Assembly (NCBI GenBank): GCA_045539475.1
Contig: JAZQFJ010000045.1
Location: forward strand, 1 to 64,000
Direction: 5' to 3'
Source of the DNA: SIG480 sp045539475
GTDB taxonomy: Bacteria > Bacillota > Clostridia > Oscillospirales > JAAYXM01
DNA length: 64,000 nucleotides
The notes under the pieces were generated by a model. The model ran no database searches, was not told the origin of the DNA, and saw nothing but the letters and a program-made list of their open reading frames with translations. Positions 25,383 to 34,491 of this stretch are shown one piece after another. Made by a program: the position numbers and the translations under genes. Numbering within the stretch: position 1 is the first letter of the stretch; the number at the start of each line of letters is the position of its first letter.

Positions 25383-26948
25383 TTAAATATTCTTCACATA
25401 CAGCGCCCGCACGGCATTAAGCACAGCAAGCACCATAACTCCAACATCCGCAAATATTGCAAGCCACATATTCGCGATACCGAACACGCCGAGAATAAGG
25501 CATAATGCCTTTATACCTATCGAAAAATATATATTCTGATAAACTATTCCCATGCACTTGCGGGAAATTCTTATAGCCTTCGCTATCTTTTCGGGGTTGT
25601 CGTCCATAAGAACAACATCCGCCGCCTCAATCGCCGCATCTGAGCCAAGCGCACCCATAGCTATGCCTGCATCAACACGCGCAAGGACCGGCGCATCGTT
25701 TATCCCATCACCGACAAATGCAACCGCTTCTCCTTTTTTCTTTTCTGCAAGAAGCTTTTCACATATGCTGACCTTATCCGCAGGAAGAAGCTCGCTGTAC
25801 GCCTCGTCAATACCTATTTCAGAAGCGACCTTCACGACAACGCTCTTTTTATCTCCGCTGAGCATAACTGTTTTCTTGACGCCGGATGCTTTAAGTGCAG
25901 ATATCGCCGATTTTGCTTCCGGCTTTATCTCTTCAAAAACTTCATCCGAAAACTTTTTTCCGGTAAGCGTTCCTGTTTTATCAAAGGCAATATATTTTAC
26001 CTTTGCAAGCGTTTCAAGATAATCTGATCCCTTGATAAGCACTCCGGTACGGCTTGCTCCACCAATACCTGCAAAAAAGCTAAGAGGTATGCTTATAACA
26101 AGCGCACACGGACACGATATTACAAGAAACGTAAGCGCGCGGTATATCCACACACCGGTCTCCGCCGGAAGATTCAATACAAAACTCCTGAAAAGCGGCG
26201 GAATAATGCACAGCGCAAGCGCCGAAAAACAAACTGCGGGTGTATAATACTTTGCAAATCTCGTAATAAACCGTTCCGAACGTGCCTTGCTCATCCCTGC
26301 ATTTTCCGCAAGCTCTGAGATTTTCGCCGCAGTGCAGCTGTGAAATTCGCACGTTGTCTGCACATATAAATCACCCGAAAGATTTACACAACCGCTCAGG
26401 ACGCTGTCTCCGGATGCCACACTGCGCGGCGCACTCTCGCCGGTAAGCGCGGCGGCATCAAGCGAGGACTGCCCGCTTACAACAACGCCGTCTATCGGGA
26501 TTTTCTCTCCTGCGCGGACAAGAATAACCGTTCCGGTTTCCACCTCATCCGGCGAAACCGTAATAATTTCTCCGTTTTCGTTCTTAATGTTTGCAGAATC
26601 CGGCCGTATATCCATAAGAGAAGAAATGCTCCTGCGGCTTTTCCCGACGGCATAGCTCTGAAAGAGCTCTCCGATCTGATAAAAAAGCATAACCGCAACG
26701 CCCTCGGCATATTCCCCGAGAGCTATCGCGCCGACGGTTGCAACCGCCATAAGAAAATTCTCATCAAACGGCTCACGGTTTTTCACACCGCGGACCGCTC
26801 CCAAAAGTATATCGTAGCCTGCAACCGTGTACGGTATTAAGAATATCACAAGTCTGCCCCATCCGTCAAGCGGAATGATGTGTGCTGCAATAAGAAGCGC
26901 CGACGCGCATATTATGCGTGCCAGTCTCTTTTTCTGTTTTCTGTTCAT
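25383..26948 (-). CDS. P1B-type heavy-metal exporting ATPase (Zn/Cd/Pb), no fused HMA domain
   Basis: A 521-residue membrane pump. ALTGESAPR (actuator), SCPCALVISIPLSFF (CPC metal site in membrane helix), DKTGTLTGKKF (phosphorylated Asp) and VGDGINDAPVL are all present. The last helix has ADVGVMVLAVLNAVRAL, whose Asp is typical of Zn/Cd/Pb pumps such as ZntA/CadA. The ATG at 26948 follows GAGGG. The N-terminal metal-binding domain is not fused but is encoded by the gene just upstream, whose stop is 12 bases away. The ArsR repressor follows. Confidence 0.93.
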   Translation of the reverse strand: MNRKQKKRLARIICASALLIAAHIIPLDGWGRLVIFLIPYTVAGYDILLGAVRGVKNREPFDENFLMAVATVGAIALGEYAEGVAVMLFYQIGELFQSYAVGKSRRSISSLMDIRPDSANIKNENGEIITVSPDEVETGTVILVRAGEKIPIDGVVVSGQSSLDAAALTGESAPRSVASGDSVLSGCVNLSGDLYVQTTCEFHSCTAAKISELAENAGMSKARSERFITRFAKYYTPAVCFSALALCIIPPLFRSFVLNLPAETGVWIYRALTFLVISCPCALVISIPLSFFAGIGGASRTGVLIKGSDYLETLAKVKYIAFDKTGTLTGKKFSDEVFEEIKPEAKSAISALKASGVKKTVMLSGDKKSVVVKVASEIGIDEAYSELLPADKVSICEKLLAEKKKGEAVAFVGDGINDAPVLARVDAGIAMGALGSDAAIEAADVVLMDDNPEKIAKAIRISRKCMGIVYQNIYFSIGIKALCLILGVFGIANMWLAIFADVGVMVLAVLNAVRALYVKNI

Positions 26949-26959
26949 GCTGTGAACCC

Positions 26960-27178
26960 TCAAAAATAAATTTCGCAGTCACGCTCTATCTTGCGGCAAG
27001 CTGAGAGCACGTTTTTCATAACGACACTGACCTCTGCACCGTCGTCAAATTCCACCTGCATCTTCAATGCCATAAAATTGACAACTGCGCTCTTTACTCC
27101 TTCTGTCTTATTTGCCGCTTCCTCCATTTTGTTCGCGCAGTTTGCGCAGTCAACCTCAATTTTATAAGTCTTTGTCAT
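26960..27178 (-). CDS. Stand-alone heavy-metal-associated (HMA) domain protein
   Basis: A 72-residue protein; the ATG at 27178, nine bases after GGAGG, is preferred over an upstream start in the operator. The metal motif is CANC near residue 12 within IEVDCANCANKMEEAANK, followed by VKSAVVNFMALKMQVEFDD, the ferredoxin-like fold of HMA domains. It probably delivers metal to the ATPase encoded directly downstream, in place of the usual fused domain. Confidence 0.9.
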   Translation of the reverse strand: MTKTYKIEVDCANCANKMEEAANKTEGVKSAVVNFMALKMQVEFDDGAEVSVVMKNVLSACRKIERDCEIYF

Positions 27179-27206
27179 ATCATATAACCTCCACGAATGT
27201 TTTATG

Positions 27207-27224
27207 ATTGAACAATTATTCAAT
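27207..27224. promoter_or_regulatory. ArsR/SmtB-type operator
   Basis: ATTGAA and TTCAAT are separated by six AT-rich bases, giving TGAACAattaTTCA, close to the known operators of SmtB, CzrA and CmtR. It lies between the -10 box and the HMA start codon, where binding would block transcription. Confidence 0.7.
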
Positions 27225-27235
27225 CGTTTTATTAT

Positions 27236-27264
27236 ATGATATCACGCCTGTCGAATATTGTCAA
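27236..27264 (-). promoter_or_regulatory. Promoter of the metal efflux operon
   Basis: TTGACA (27259-27264) and TATCAT (27236-27241) are 17 bases apart on the minus strand, just upstream of the operator. Confidence 0.8.
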
Positions 27265-27269
27265 GTAAA

Positions 27270-27334
27270 AAAATACTGTCTCAACGACCGCATAATCTCA
27301 TTTACTAAGGTATGCTCATTGAAACAGTATTTTA
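27270..27334 (-). terminator. Terminator of the M42 peptidase operon
   Basis: An 18-base stem (27270-27287 with 27317-27334, containing AATACTGT and ACAGTATT, two wobble positions) encloses a 29-base loop. A T-tract follows on the minus strand. Confidence 0.75.
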
Positions 27335-27343
27335 AATAATATT

Positions 27344-28351
27344 TTACAGTATAATAGCGTTGCTCTCAAGTGCACGGACAAGAAGCTTTGCCGCCGTTTC
27401 CGCATCCTCAAGGTCAGCAACCTCATTCGGTGAATGCATATAACGAACGGGAACGCTGATTCCACCCGTCGGAATTCCGTTTCTCGTAAGGTGGATGCTT
27501 CCCGCATCCGTACCGCCGACTGTTATGACATCGCGCTGATACGAAATCTTGTTTTCCTCGGCACACCGGATAAGTGCGGAAACTATAGCAGGATGCGCAA
27601 TTGCCGCCTTGTCCATTATCTTTATCGCGGCACCACCGCCCATTTTTACTTCGCTGTATCCGTCAAAGCCCGGGGTGTCGCAAGCATCGGTAACGTCAAG
27701 CACAATTGCAAAATCGACATCCGTCGCATACGCCGCTGTTTTCGCACCGCGGCAACCCACCTCTTCCTGCACAGAAAATGATGCATACACATCAAGGTCA
27801 CAATCCGAAAGCGATATTATCGTATAAAGCGCAACAGCACAGCCTATACGATTATCAAGATACGGAGCCGCAATTTTTTTGCCCGGAAGCTCGCGCAAGC
27901 CTCCTGCAAATACCGCAGCATCGCCCGGGAGAACATATTTTCTCGCCTGCGCTTCGTCTTTTGCACCGATATCAATGAAAAACGAGCTCATTTTTCTGTC
28001 CTTGAGCGCTATTTTCTGCTCATATGAAATCGTTCCCGGCGTTCCGTCAAGAAACTCTACCGGCGTATTGTGAAGCTCGGGAACAGGCACACCGCCGAGT
28101 GCATCAAAACGTATAAATCCCTTTTCGTCAACATATGTTGCAAGAAATCCGGTCGTGTCCATATGCGCGTCCAAAAGCACACGCTTTCCTACACCGGAGC
28201 GGCGCACAACGAGGTTTCCGAGCGCATCGGTGCAATGTGTAAGCCCGGCTTCCTCTGCCATTTCTGCAATAACACGTGCCATTTCCCCTTCAAAGCCTGA
28301 TGGTGATTTGACCGTGTACATCTTTTTCAGAATATCCGTTATACTAAGCAT
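27344..28351 (-). CDS. M42-family aminopeptidase, third tandem copy
   Basis: A 335-residue cytoplasmic metallopeptidase. DAHMDTTGF, PYLDNRIGC, QEEVGCRGA (catalytic Glu pair), VLDVTDA and MHSPNEV carry the two-metal site of M42 enzymes. The ATG at 28351 overlaps the end of the previous copy by eight bases, with GAGGAGG upstream. M42 enzymes form dodecameric tetrahedra that trim peptides. Three paralogues in one operon suggest different side-chain preferences. Confidence 0.93.
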   Translation of the reverse strand: MLSITDILKKMYTVKSPSGFEGEMARVIAEMAEEAGLTHCTDALGNLVVRRSGVGKRVLLDAHMDTTGFLATYVDEKGFIRFDALGGVPVPELHNTPVEFLDGTPGTISYEQKIALKDRKMSSFFIDIGAKDEAQARKYVLPGDAAVFAGGLRELPGKKIAAPYLDNRIGCAVALYTIISLSDCDLDVYASFSVQEEVGCRGAKTAAYATDVDFAIVLDVTDACDTPGFDGYSEVKMGGGAAIKIMDKAAIAHPAIVSALIRCAEENKISYQRDVITVGGTDAGSIHLTRNGIPTGGISVPVRYMHSPNEVADLEDAETAAKLLVRALESNAIIL

Positions 28352-29375
28352 TAAGCATTTCCTCCTCACAGTTTATAAGCTCACGCGAAAGCTTAAGCAC
28401 CGCTTCCATATCCCGCACATCCGCAACGCTTGACGGCGAATGGATGTACCTTGTTGCAAGAGAAAGCGATGTTGTTCTCACTCCTCCGCGCGATACGTGG
28501 ATACGGCTTGCATCCGTTCCTCCCGCAACGCGGGATTTCATCTGCCACTTTATCCCTTTTTCCTCTGCTATGCCGCGCAGAAGCGAAAACATCTTTTTGT
28601 CATAAATTGTTCCGCCGTCCATACAGCCTATTACAGCACCCTCTCCCGGTGCGCATACGCGCATTGCGCCTTCCGATGACGGAATATCCGCAGCAGTTGT
28701 CCCCTCAAGCACAAGTGCAAAAGCCGGAGACAGAGAATACGCCGCAACGGTTGCACCGCGGCAGCCCACCTCTTCCTGAACGGTGAATACAAACCACGTA
28801 TCGTATAGAAGCTCTTCCTTTATAAGCTGAATCATAACCGCACAGCCAAAGCGGTCATCAAGCGCGCGCGCCTTGATTTTATGCTCGCCAAGCATTTTGA
28901 CATCGCTGTCAAACACGCCATAATCCCCGGGGCGTACTATCCGCTCTGCCTTTGCCTTTTTCTCGCATCCGATATCAATGCAAAGCTCCGAAAGCTTCGG
29001 CGCCTTTTTTCTCTCTTCGCGAGTGGTAAGGTGAACCGCACGCATTCCTATAACGCCCGGAATACCTTTTTCCCCCACAAAAACACGCTTACCGATAACC
29101 ACGCGGCGGTCAACTCCGCCCACAAAGTCAAATTTGAGATATCCGTCCGAGGTGATCTCCTTTATTATAATTCCCACCTCATCCATATGCGCACACACCA
29201 TAAAAGGCTTTTTGCGTCTCTTTTGTCCTTTTTTCAGAACAAACAGGTTTCCGATTGAATCCTCGCGGATTTCGTCGGCGCACTCTGCAACACACTCGCG
29301 CACAAATTCACGCACCTTTTCCTCATCGCCGGAAGCGCCGGGTATTGTGCACAGCTTCTTCAATGTCTCAATCAC
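28344..29375 (-). CDS. M42-family aminopeptidase, second tandem copy
   Basis: A 343-residue paralogue starting with GTG that overlaps the stop of the first copy by four bases (GTGA), eight bases after AGGAGG. CAHMDEVGI, ALDDRFGC, QEEVGCRGA and IHSPSSV are present. Where the sister genes have LDVT or VDVT, this copy has LEGT (Glu for the metal-binding Asp), a change seen in part of the family and likely to affect metal or substrate choice. Confidence 0.93.
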   Translation of the reverse strand: MIETLKKLCTIPGASGDEEKVREFVRECVAECADEIREDSIGNLFVLKKGQKRRKKPFMVCAHMDEVGIIIKEITSDGYLKFDFVGGVDRRVVIGKRVFVGEKGIPGVIGMRAVHLTTREERKKAPKLSELCIDIGCEKKAKAERIVRPGDYGVFDSDVKMLGEHKIKARALDDRFGCAVMIQLIKEELLYDTWFVFTVQEEVGCRGATVAAYSLSPAFALVLEGTTAADIPSSEGAMRVCAPGEGAVIGCMDGGTIYDKKMFSLLRGIAEEKGIKWQMKSRVAGGTDASRIHVSRGGVRTTSLSLATRYIHSPSSVADVRDMEAVLKLSRELINCEEEMLNA

Positions 29376-30400
29376 AGCTTCGCACCTCCTGCAGAAAGAT
29401 AAAGCACAAACTCATATATGAGCTTCGCCGTAGCCTCAATGTCATTTTTCTTAATCGTCTCAACAGGGGTGTGCATATATTTAAGCGGGATTGAGATAAG
29501 TCCCGTCGCAATTCCCTCTCGTACCGTCTGCAGTGTCCACGCGTTTGTTCCGGAATGGCCGGAGCAAACCTCAACGGTATGCGGAATTTTTTTATCCTTT
29601 GCAACAGAGATAAGCGCGTCTGACATTTTCTTCGTCATATTCGGTCCCACGCCTATCGCCGCGCCGCTTCCCGCATCGAACGTTGATGACTTGTCCGCAC
29701 CGGGAGTTGTGGCATGCGTAACGTCTACCGCTATCGCCCAATCAGGATTTACTTTATACCCCGCAACAGTTGCACCGCGGCATCCAAGCTCTTCCTGAAC
29801 ACTTGCAACTGCAACAATATCAAAGCAGAGCTTTTTGCCCTTCAGCATATCCAAGGCAAGAAGAATTGCGGCAAGGCTTGCGCGGTCATCAAGAGCACGT
29901 GCGGAGATATATCCTTCGCGCAGGCGCACAGGCTCTGAATTAAACACAACAGGTGTTCCGACCGCAACTCCGCTTGCTTTCTCCGCACCGATATCAATGA
30001 ACAAATCCGAAATATCAAGCGCGCTATCCATCTCCTCACGCGTGAGAAGATGCGGCGGGCACACCGTTATAACTCCGCTTTTCGGCGGATTCGTAAGAAC
30101 GGTCACCTCGCACGCCGGAAGTATGCGGGGATCCACTCCGCCGAGAGTGTCAAACCGCAAAAATCCGTTTTCTTCTCCCGTCACGATAAGACCTATCTCA
30201 TCAATATGCGCATCAAGAAGCAGGCATTTTGCATTCTTTTTTCTGCATTTTCTTATACCGTAAACATTGCCTGATTTATCTGTTTCGGTTTTGTCAAAAA
30301 AGCGTGCCATCATTGCCTCGGCACACTTTGACGCCGAGTGCTCAAAACCCGAGGGCGACGGATGCGCCGACAGCTTATTTATTATTGAAAGTATATCCAA
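29372..30400 (-). CDS. M42-family aminopeptidase, first tandem copy
   Basis: A 342-residue paralogue probably started by TTG after AAAGGAAG. DAHIDEIGL, ALDDRASL, QEELGCRGA, VDVTHAT and MHTPVET form the metal site. Near the C-terminus HSGTNAW stands where copy 3 has GGTDAG. It heads the three-gene operon, 62 bases after spoIID. Confidence 0.92.
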   Translation of the reverse strand: MDILSIINKLSAHPSPSGFEHSASKCAEAMMARFFDKTETDKSGNVYGIRKCRKKNAKCLLLDAHIDEIGLIVTGEENGFLRFDTLGGVDPRILPACEVTVLTNPPKSGVITVCPPHLLTREEMDSALDISDLFIDIGAEKASGVAVGTPVVFNSEPVRLREGYISARALDDRASLAAILLALDMLKGKKLCFDIVAVASVQEELGCRGATVAGYKVNPDWAIAVDVTHATTPGADKSSTFDAGSGAAIGVGPNMTKKMSDALISVAKDKKIPHTVEVCSGHSGTNAWTLQTVREGIATGLISIPLKYMHTPVETIKKNDIEATAKLIYEFVLYLSAGGAKL

Positions 30401-30462
30401 GAGCGCACTTCCTTTCTAATGTCCCATTCCAATAATAATAAGTATAGCACACTTTCCTTCAT

Positions 30463-31467
30463 TTATGAAGAGGCTTTTTCCTGAATTTTCCCTAAGGTAA
30501 CCCCGCTGTAATAGCTTTTGAGTATCTCGTCGTATTTCTTTCCTTCAAGCGCCATTGCCCGCGCGCCGTATTGGCTCATTCCCACGCCGTGTCCGTAGCC
30601 GCGCGTTTTTATTTTTAACTCACCGTCTGCATATGATACCGTGAAATTTGTGGAATTTAATCCGAACACCGAGCGAAAATCGCTCCCCTTTACCGCAACA
30701 CCCGCAACGGATAGCGACTTAACGCCTCCGGCAGAGGAGCGGGATATCTTACTTATCCAGTTTTCGGGGTTTTCATCATATACAGCATCCGGATATTTTT
30801 CCGAAAATTTCTTTTTAAATTCATCCGGCAAAAGCACCTTTTCCTCTTCGTATCGCGGAGATTCTTTATCCCCCGGGCTTTCAACGCTCACAAGATACGG
30901 AACATTCCCGCCCCAGACATCAACGGCATTTTCGGTCTTTCCGGATGACGTGGAATGAAACACCGCCGTTATCGGCTCTCCGTCATACAAAAGTATCTCT
31001 CCGTCCGTTTCTTCAACTGCACGGAGGATTTTTTCCGTATATTTTTCTGCATCACCGCTCCATCCCGCCGCCGTTTCCGAAAGCGGCGCATATGCCTTGC
31101 AGTGAGATGGATTTGCACACACCGCCGCACCGTTATGCTCCGCCGCGGGAGCTGCCGCAATTTTTTTCATTGTATATGTCCTTGCCGCAACCGCCTGAGC
31201 CTTGAGCGCTTCTTCGGGAAACAGTGCCGGCATCTCGGCGGCAACCACTCCGGCAAGATACTCATCAAGAGGAAGCTTCTCCACACTTCCGTTTCTTGAA
31301 AGCGTCACGGTAACACCTGAATCGGAAAGCTCTTTTGCTTCGTTTTTCTCTGCCGTAGGCACGGGAAGCGTCGGCACATCATTCGCCGAGTTTTTTCCTA
31401 CGGTTATGAGCGGAGCAACAAACAAAAATACCCAAAGACAAACACAAAGCAACAGAAAACGTCTCAT
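30463..31467 (-). CDS. spoIID: Stage II sporulation protein D family (SpoIID)
   Basis: A 334-residue membrane-anchored lytic transglycosylase needed for engulfment in sporulation. An N-terminal membrane helix (residues 4-22) is followed by LPLDEYLAGVVAAEMPALFPEEALKAQAVAARTYT, the conserved catalytic region, and by HSTSSGKTENAVDVWGGNVPYL and RGYGHGVGMSQYGARAMA. Length matches SpoIID. It supports a spore-forming organism. Confidence 0.93.
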   Translation of the reverse strand: MRRFLLLCVCLWVFLFVAPLITVGKNSANDVPTLPVPTAEKNEAKELSDSGVTVTLSRNGSVEKLPLDEYLAGVVAAEMPALFPEEALKAQAVAARTYTMKKIAAAPAAEHNGAAVCANPSHCKAYAPLSETAAGWSGDAEKYTEKILRAVEETDGEILLYDGEPITAVFHSTSSGKTENAVDVWGGNVPYLVSVESPGDKESPRYEEEKVLLPDEFKKKFSEKYPDAVYDENPENWISKISRSSAGGVKSLSVAGVAVKGSDFRSVFGLNSTNFTVSYADGELKIKTRGYGHGVGMSQYGARAMALEGKKYDEILKSYYSGVTLGKIQEKASS

Positions 31468-31506
31468 AATCTACACATCCTTAATCTTTTAATAACAAAT
31501 AAACCA

Positions 31507-31535
31507 TTGACTATTCCGCCTAAATATTATAAAAT
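31507..31535 (+). promoter_or_regulatory. Promoter of citrate synthase gene
   Basis: TTGACT (31507-31512) and TAAAAT (31530-31535) with a 17-base spacer, 32 bases before the start codon. Confidence 0.75.
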
Positions 31536-31566
31536 AATATATTATATCAATTCAGGAGGCACAGAC

Positions 31567-32931
31567 ATGTCCGAAATAAAAGTCCGTGACAGCGAAGGCT
31601 TTATTAAAAGAGTATGCGATACGGTCCGAAATAATAACCTCGTCAGTCCCGAGCTTGTGAAAAATCCGCATGTAAAGCGCGGTCTCAGAAACCAAGACGG
31701 TACAGGTGTTCTCGCAGGCGTCACGTCCATAGGTAACGTCCGCGGATATACGGTTATAGATAATGAAAAAATGCCGATGGACGGTGTTCTCACCTACCGC
31801 GGCATAAGTATTGAAGATATTGTGAACGGAATAACGGAGGATAACCGCTTCGGTTTTGAAGAGGTTGCATATCTTCTTATGCTCGGCAAGCTTCCGTCTA
31901 AGGATGAGCTTGCTGAATTCAACGATATTCTTGCACATCACAGAACCCTTCCTCACAACTTCACGGAGGATATGATTATCAAAGCGCCAAGCGCAAACGT
32001 TATGAATAAGCTCGCGCGCTCGGTTCTCGCGCTGTATTCCTTTGACGAAAACGCCGATGATACATCTCTTGAGAATATGATGCGTCAATCGTTTGACCTT
32101 GTGGCACGTCTTCCTATAATCGCCGCTCAGGCTTATCAGGTAAAGCGCCACTACTATGAAAATAAAAGTATGTATCTCCATGTTCCGCCGGATAATCTCT
32201 CTGCGGCAGAGATTCTGCTGTACTGCATCCGCTCCGACCGCAAGTATACCGACGAAGAGGCAAAGCTTCTTGATAAGTGCCTCATTCTCCACGCAGAGCA
32301 CGGCGGCGGTAACAACTCCGCATTTACCTGCCGCGTTCTTTCCTCTTCTGGAACGGACACATATTCGGCAATCGCATCTGCAATCTGCTCCCTTAAAGGT
32401 CCGCTCCACGGCGGCGCGAACAAGCAGGTTGTAGATATGATGAAGGATATCGAAGCAAACGTAAAAAACTGGAAGAATGATGATGAAGTCTCCGAATATC
32501 TTGCAAAAATCATCCGCCGTGAGGTTGGTGACAGGAGCGGAAAAATCTACGGCATGGGGCACGCTATTTACACAAAATCCGATCCGCGTGCCGTCATCCT
32601 CAAGAAGCACGCAAAATCACTTTGCGAAAAGCAGGGCTATCTTGACAGATTCGAGCTTATTGAATCTGTTGAGCGCCTTACTCCGGAGGTCTTCCGCACT
32701 GTTAAAAACAACGACAAGCCGCTTTGTGCAAACGTCGATATGTATTCAGGCTTGATTTATGAAATGCTGGGCATACCGCAGGATCTCTTTACTCCTATTT
32801 TCGCCATTTCCCGCGTTGCCGGTCTCTGCGCCCACCGAATAGAAGAGGCACTTACCGGCGGAAGAATTATGCGTCCGGCATACAAGTGTGTATCCCGAAA
32901 TACCGAATATACTGCATTAAATAACAGATAA
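31567..32931 (+). CDS. Citrate synthase
   Basis: A 454-residue cytoplasmic enzyme joining acetyl-CoA and oxaloacetate. The ATG at 31567, after AGGAGG, is preferred over an upstream frame extension through the promoter. VLTYRGISIEDI, GPLHGGANKQV and GMGHAIYTKSDPRA contain the active-site histidines; CANVDMYSGLIYEMLGIP and AISRVAGLCAHRIEE complete the fold. It is likely the entry to glutamate synthesis in an anaerobe. Followed by a membrane protein gene 12 bases downstream. Confidence 0.95.
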   Translation: MSEIKVRDSEGFIKRVCDTVRNNNLVSPELVKNPHVKRGLRNQDGTGVLAGVTSIGNVRGYTVIDNEKMPMDGVLTYRGISIEDIVNGITEDNRFGFEEVAYLLMLGKLPSKDELAEFNDILAHHRTLPHNFTEDMIIKAPSANVMNKLARSVLALYSFDENADDTSLENMMRQSFDLVARLPIIAAQAYQVKRHYYENKSMYLHVPPDNLSAAEILLYCIRSDRKYTDEEAKLLDKCLILHAEHGGGNNSAFTCRVLSSSGTDTYSAIASAICSLKGPLHGGANKQVVDMMKDIEANVKNWKNDDEVSEYLAKIIRREVGDRSGKIYGMGHAIYTKSDPRAVILKKHAKSLCEKQGYLDRFELIESVERLTPEVFRTVKNNDKPLCANVDMYSGLIYEMLGIPQDLFTPIFAISRVAGLCAHRIEEALTGGRIMRPAYKCVSRNTEYTALNNR

Positions 32932-32943
32932 GGGTGATATCTG

Positions 32944-33720
32944 ATGAAAAACAAGCTGTTTCCATCTTTGTTCGCGCTCCCCGTTGTCACCGGGATATGC
33001 GGCGCATTTCTCCGCGCATCTCAGATTAAACATGCGTATGATCTTGAAACCGGCATCCTGCGCAGCGGAGAGCCCTCTACATACGGCCTTGTTGCAGTGT
33101 GCGTCATTGCATCGCTCATTGCAATTCTTGCTGCGTTTCTCTTAAAAAACGGTTTTGAAATCAAATCAGAAAAGCTCGGAAAAAGCCTTTTTCTCTCCAC
33201 GGTTACGGCATCGGCTTTCATTCTTGTTTATGCCGCAATGACGCTCTATTCGCTGCTTGATGAATTCAGCGTCCCCACGCTTATCCTTGGTCTCATTTCA
33301 GTTTATTGCGCAGTCGCATTCCTTGTTCTTGCAAAATATTCTTTTGCGGAGCGGGATGACGTTACCTACTGCGTCTTTTCTGCCGTGCCTTCTTTTTGGG
33401 CGTGCTTTATGCTTATTCTCGCTTTCCGTGATAAAATCTCGGATCCGATAATCGCAAACTACGCTCCTATGATATTTTCATATCTGTCCATTCTTATGTT
33501 CTGTTACTCGGTTGCGGCACATATCCTCGGTAAAAACAAGAAACACGTTGCTGTTTTCACGTGTTTCTTCGGAATATTCTTTATTCTTACCGAGGTTTTA
33601 TCTCCCATTTTCGCCGGAGGTCTTATTGAAATCAACGCTGTAAACATAAGATATCTTCTCCCCCAGCTTGCATTTTTGATTCTTATGCCGGCTGTTACAG
33701 CCGGGATTATTAAAAAATAA
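32944..33720 (+). CDS. Multi-pass membrane protein of unknown function
   Basis: A 258-residue protein with about eight hydrophobic helices, co-transcribed with citrate synthase (12-base gap; AAGGGTGAT ribosome site). The N-terminal loop GAFLRASQIKHAYDLETGI resembles clostridial membrane proteins of unknown role. No catalytic motif is recognised. Confidence 0.8.
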   Translation: MKNKLFPSLFALPVVTGICGAFLRASQIKHAYDLETGILRSGEPSTYGLVAVCVIASLIAILAAFLLKNGFEIKSEKLGKSLFLSTVTASAFILVYAAMTLYSLLDEFSVPTLILGLISVYCAVAFLVLAKYSFAERDDVTYCVFSAVPSFWACFMLILAFRDKISDPIIANYAPMIFSYLSILMFCYSVAAHILGKNKKHVAVFTCFFGIFFILTEVLSPIFAGGLIEINAVNIRYLLPQLAFLILMPAVTAGIIKK

Positions 33721-33743
33721 CTTTTCCGAAAGGGTGCTTAAAT

Positions 33744-34430
33744 TTGGCAGACGGACACCGCGGAAGAATTCGCGATCGCTTTGAAGAAGAGAATATTGAC
33801 ACAATACCCGAAATTTATGTTGTTGAAAGAATCATTCACAACGTTGTGCCACGCCGTGATGCCGGCAAGGTCTCGCGGGCGCTTCTTGAAACATTCGGAA
33901 GCTTTGCCAAGATCATAGACGCACCAAAGAGCGAGCTTCTTAAGGTCGACGGGATCGGTGAAGCTTCGGCAACCTTTCTGAAAACAGTCCCATCTTTTTA
34001 CAGAAAGTATAAGCTCAGCAAATGGAATGACAGCAAATTTTTCACTGATGCCGACACAATTATGGAATATCTATCAGACAAGCTTGCCGGATATAAAGAT
34101 GAAGTTTTTGCAGCTATGTGTCTTGATTCGAAGTTCCGGCTGATAGCCTGCAAAACGTTGTTTGAAGGCGGCGTTCGTTCCATTGATGTAAATATGAGAA
34201 AGCTTCTTGATTTTGTGATGAACAGCGGAGCAGAGCGCGTTGTTATTGCACACAATCATCCAAACAGCGATCTTATCCCCTCTTCCGATGATATTCACAC
34301 AACTAAAATTATATACAATGTATTGCATTATGCCGGAATCCATCTTGATGACCACATAATAGTAAACGACAGCGGTGCGGTTTCTCTTGTACAGCTCGGG
34401 GAATTTCCCGGCAGCCCCACAATGATATAA
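33744..34430 (+). CDS. radC: RadC-family JAB-domain protein
   Basis: A 228-residue protein, TTG start after AAAGGGTG. The N-terminal part has a helix-hairpin-helix (LLKVDGIGEASATFLKTV). The C-terminal JAB/MPN domain has VIAHNHPNSDLIPSSDD, the H-x-H-x7-D zinc motif of RadC. RadC proteins are common, and their role in DNA repair is disputed. It follows the membrane protein gene by 23 bases. Confidence 0.93.
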   Translation: MADGHRGRIRDRFEEENIDTIPEIYVVERIIHNVVPRRDAGKVSRALLETFGSFAKIIDAPKSELLKVDGIGEASATFLKTVPSFYRKYKLSKWNDSKFFTDADTIMEYLSDKLAGYKDEVFAAMCLDSKFRLIACKTLFEGGVRSIDVNMRKLLDFVMNSGAERVVIAHNHPNSDLIPSSDDIHTTKIIYNVLHYAGIHLDDHIIVNDSGAVSLVQLGEFPGSPTMI

Positions 34431-34445
34431 CATTTATAAACAACG

Positions 34446-34480
34446 GACGGTAAAAAAGCCTGATTGACTTTTTTACCGTC
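34446..34480. terminator. Bidirectional terminator between radC and the DUF188 gene
   Basis: GACGGTAAAAAAG pairs with CTTTTTTACCGTC around a nine-base loop, between convergent genes. Confidence 0.88.
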
Positions 34481-34491
34481 CCGGTTTTTAT

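Noticed and set aside
31552..32610. A 350-codon minus-strand open frame opposite citrate synthase
   Set aside because: Citrate synthase is certain on the other strand; the antisense translation is rich in Cys and His and has no recognisable fold.
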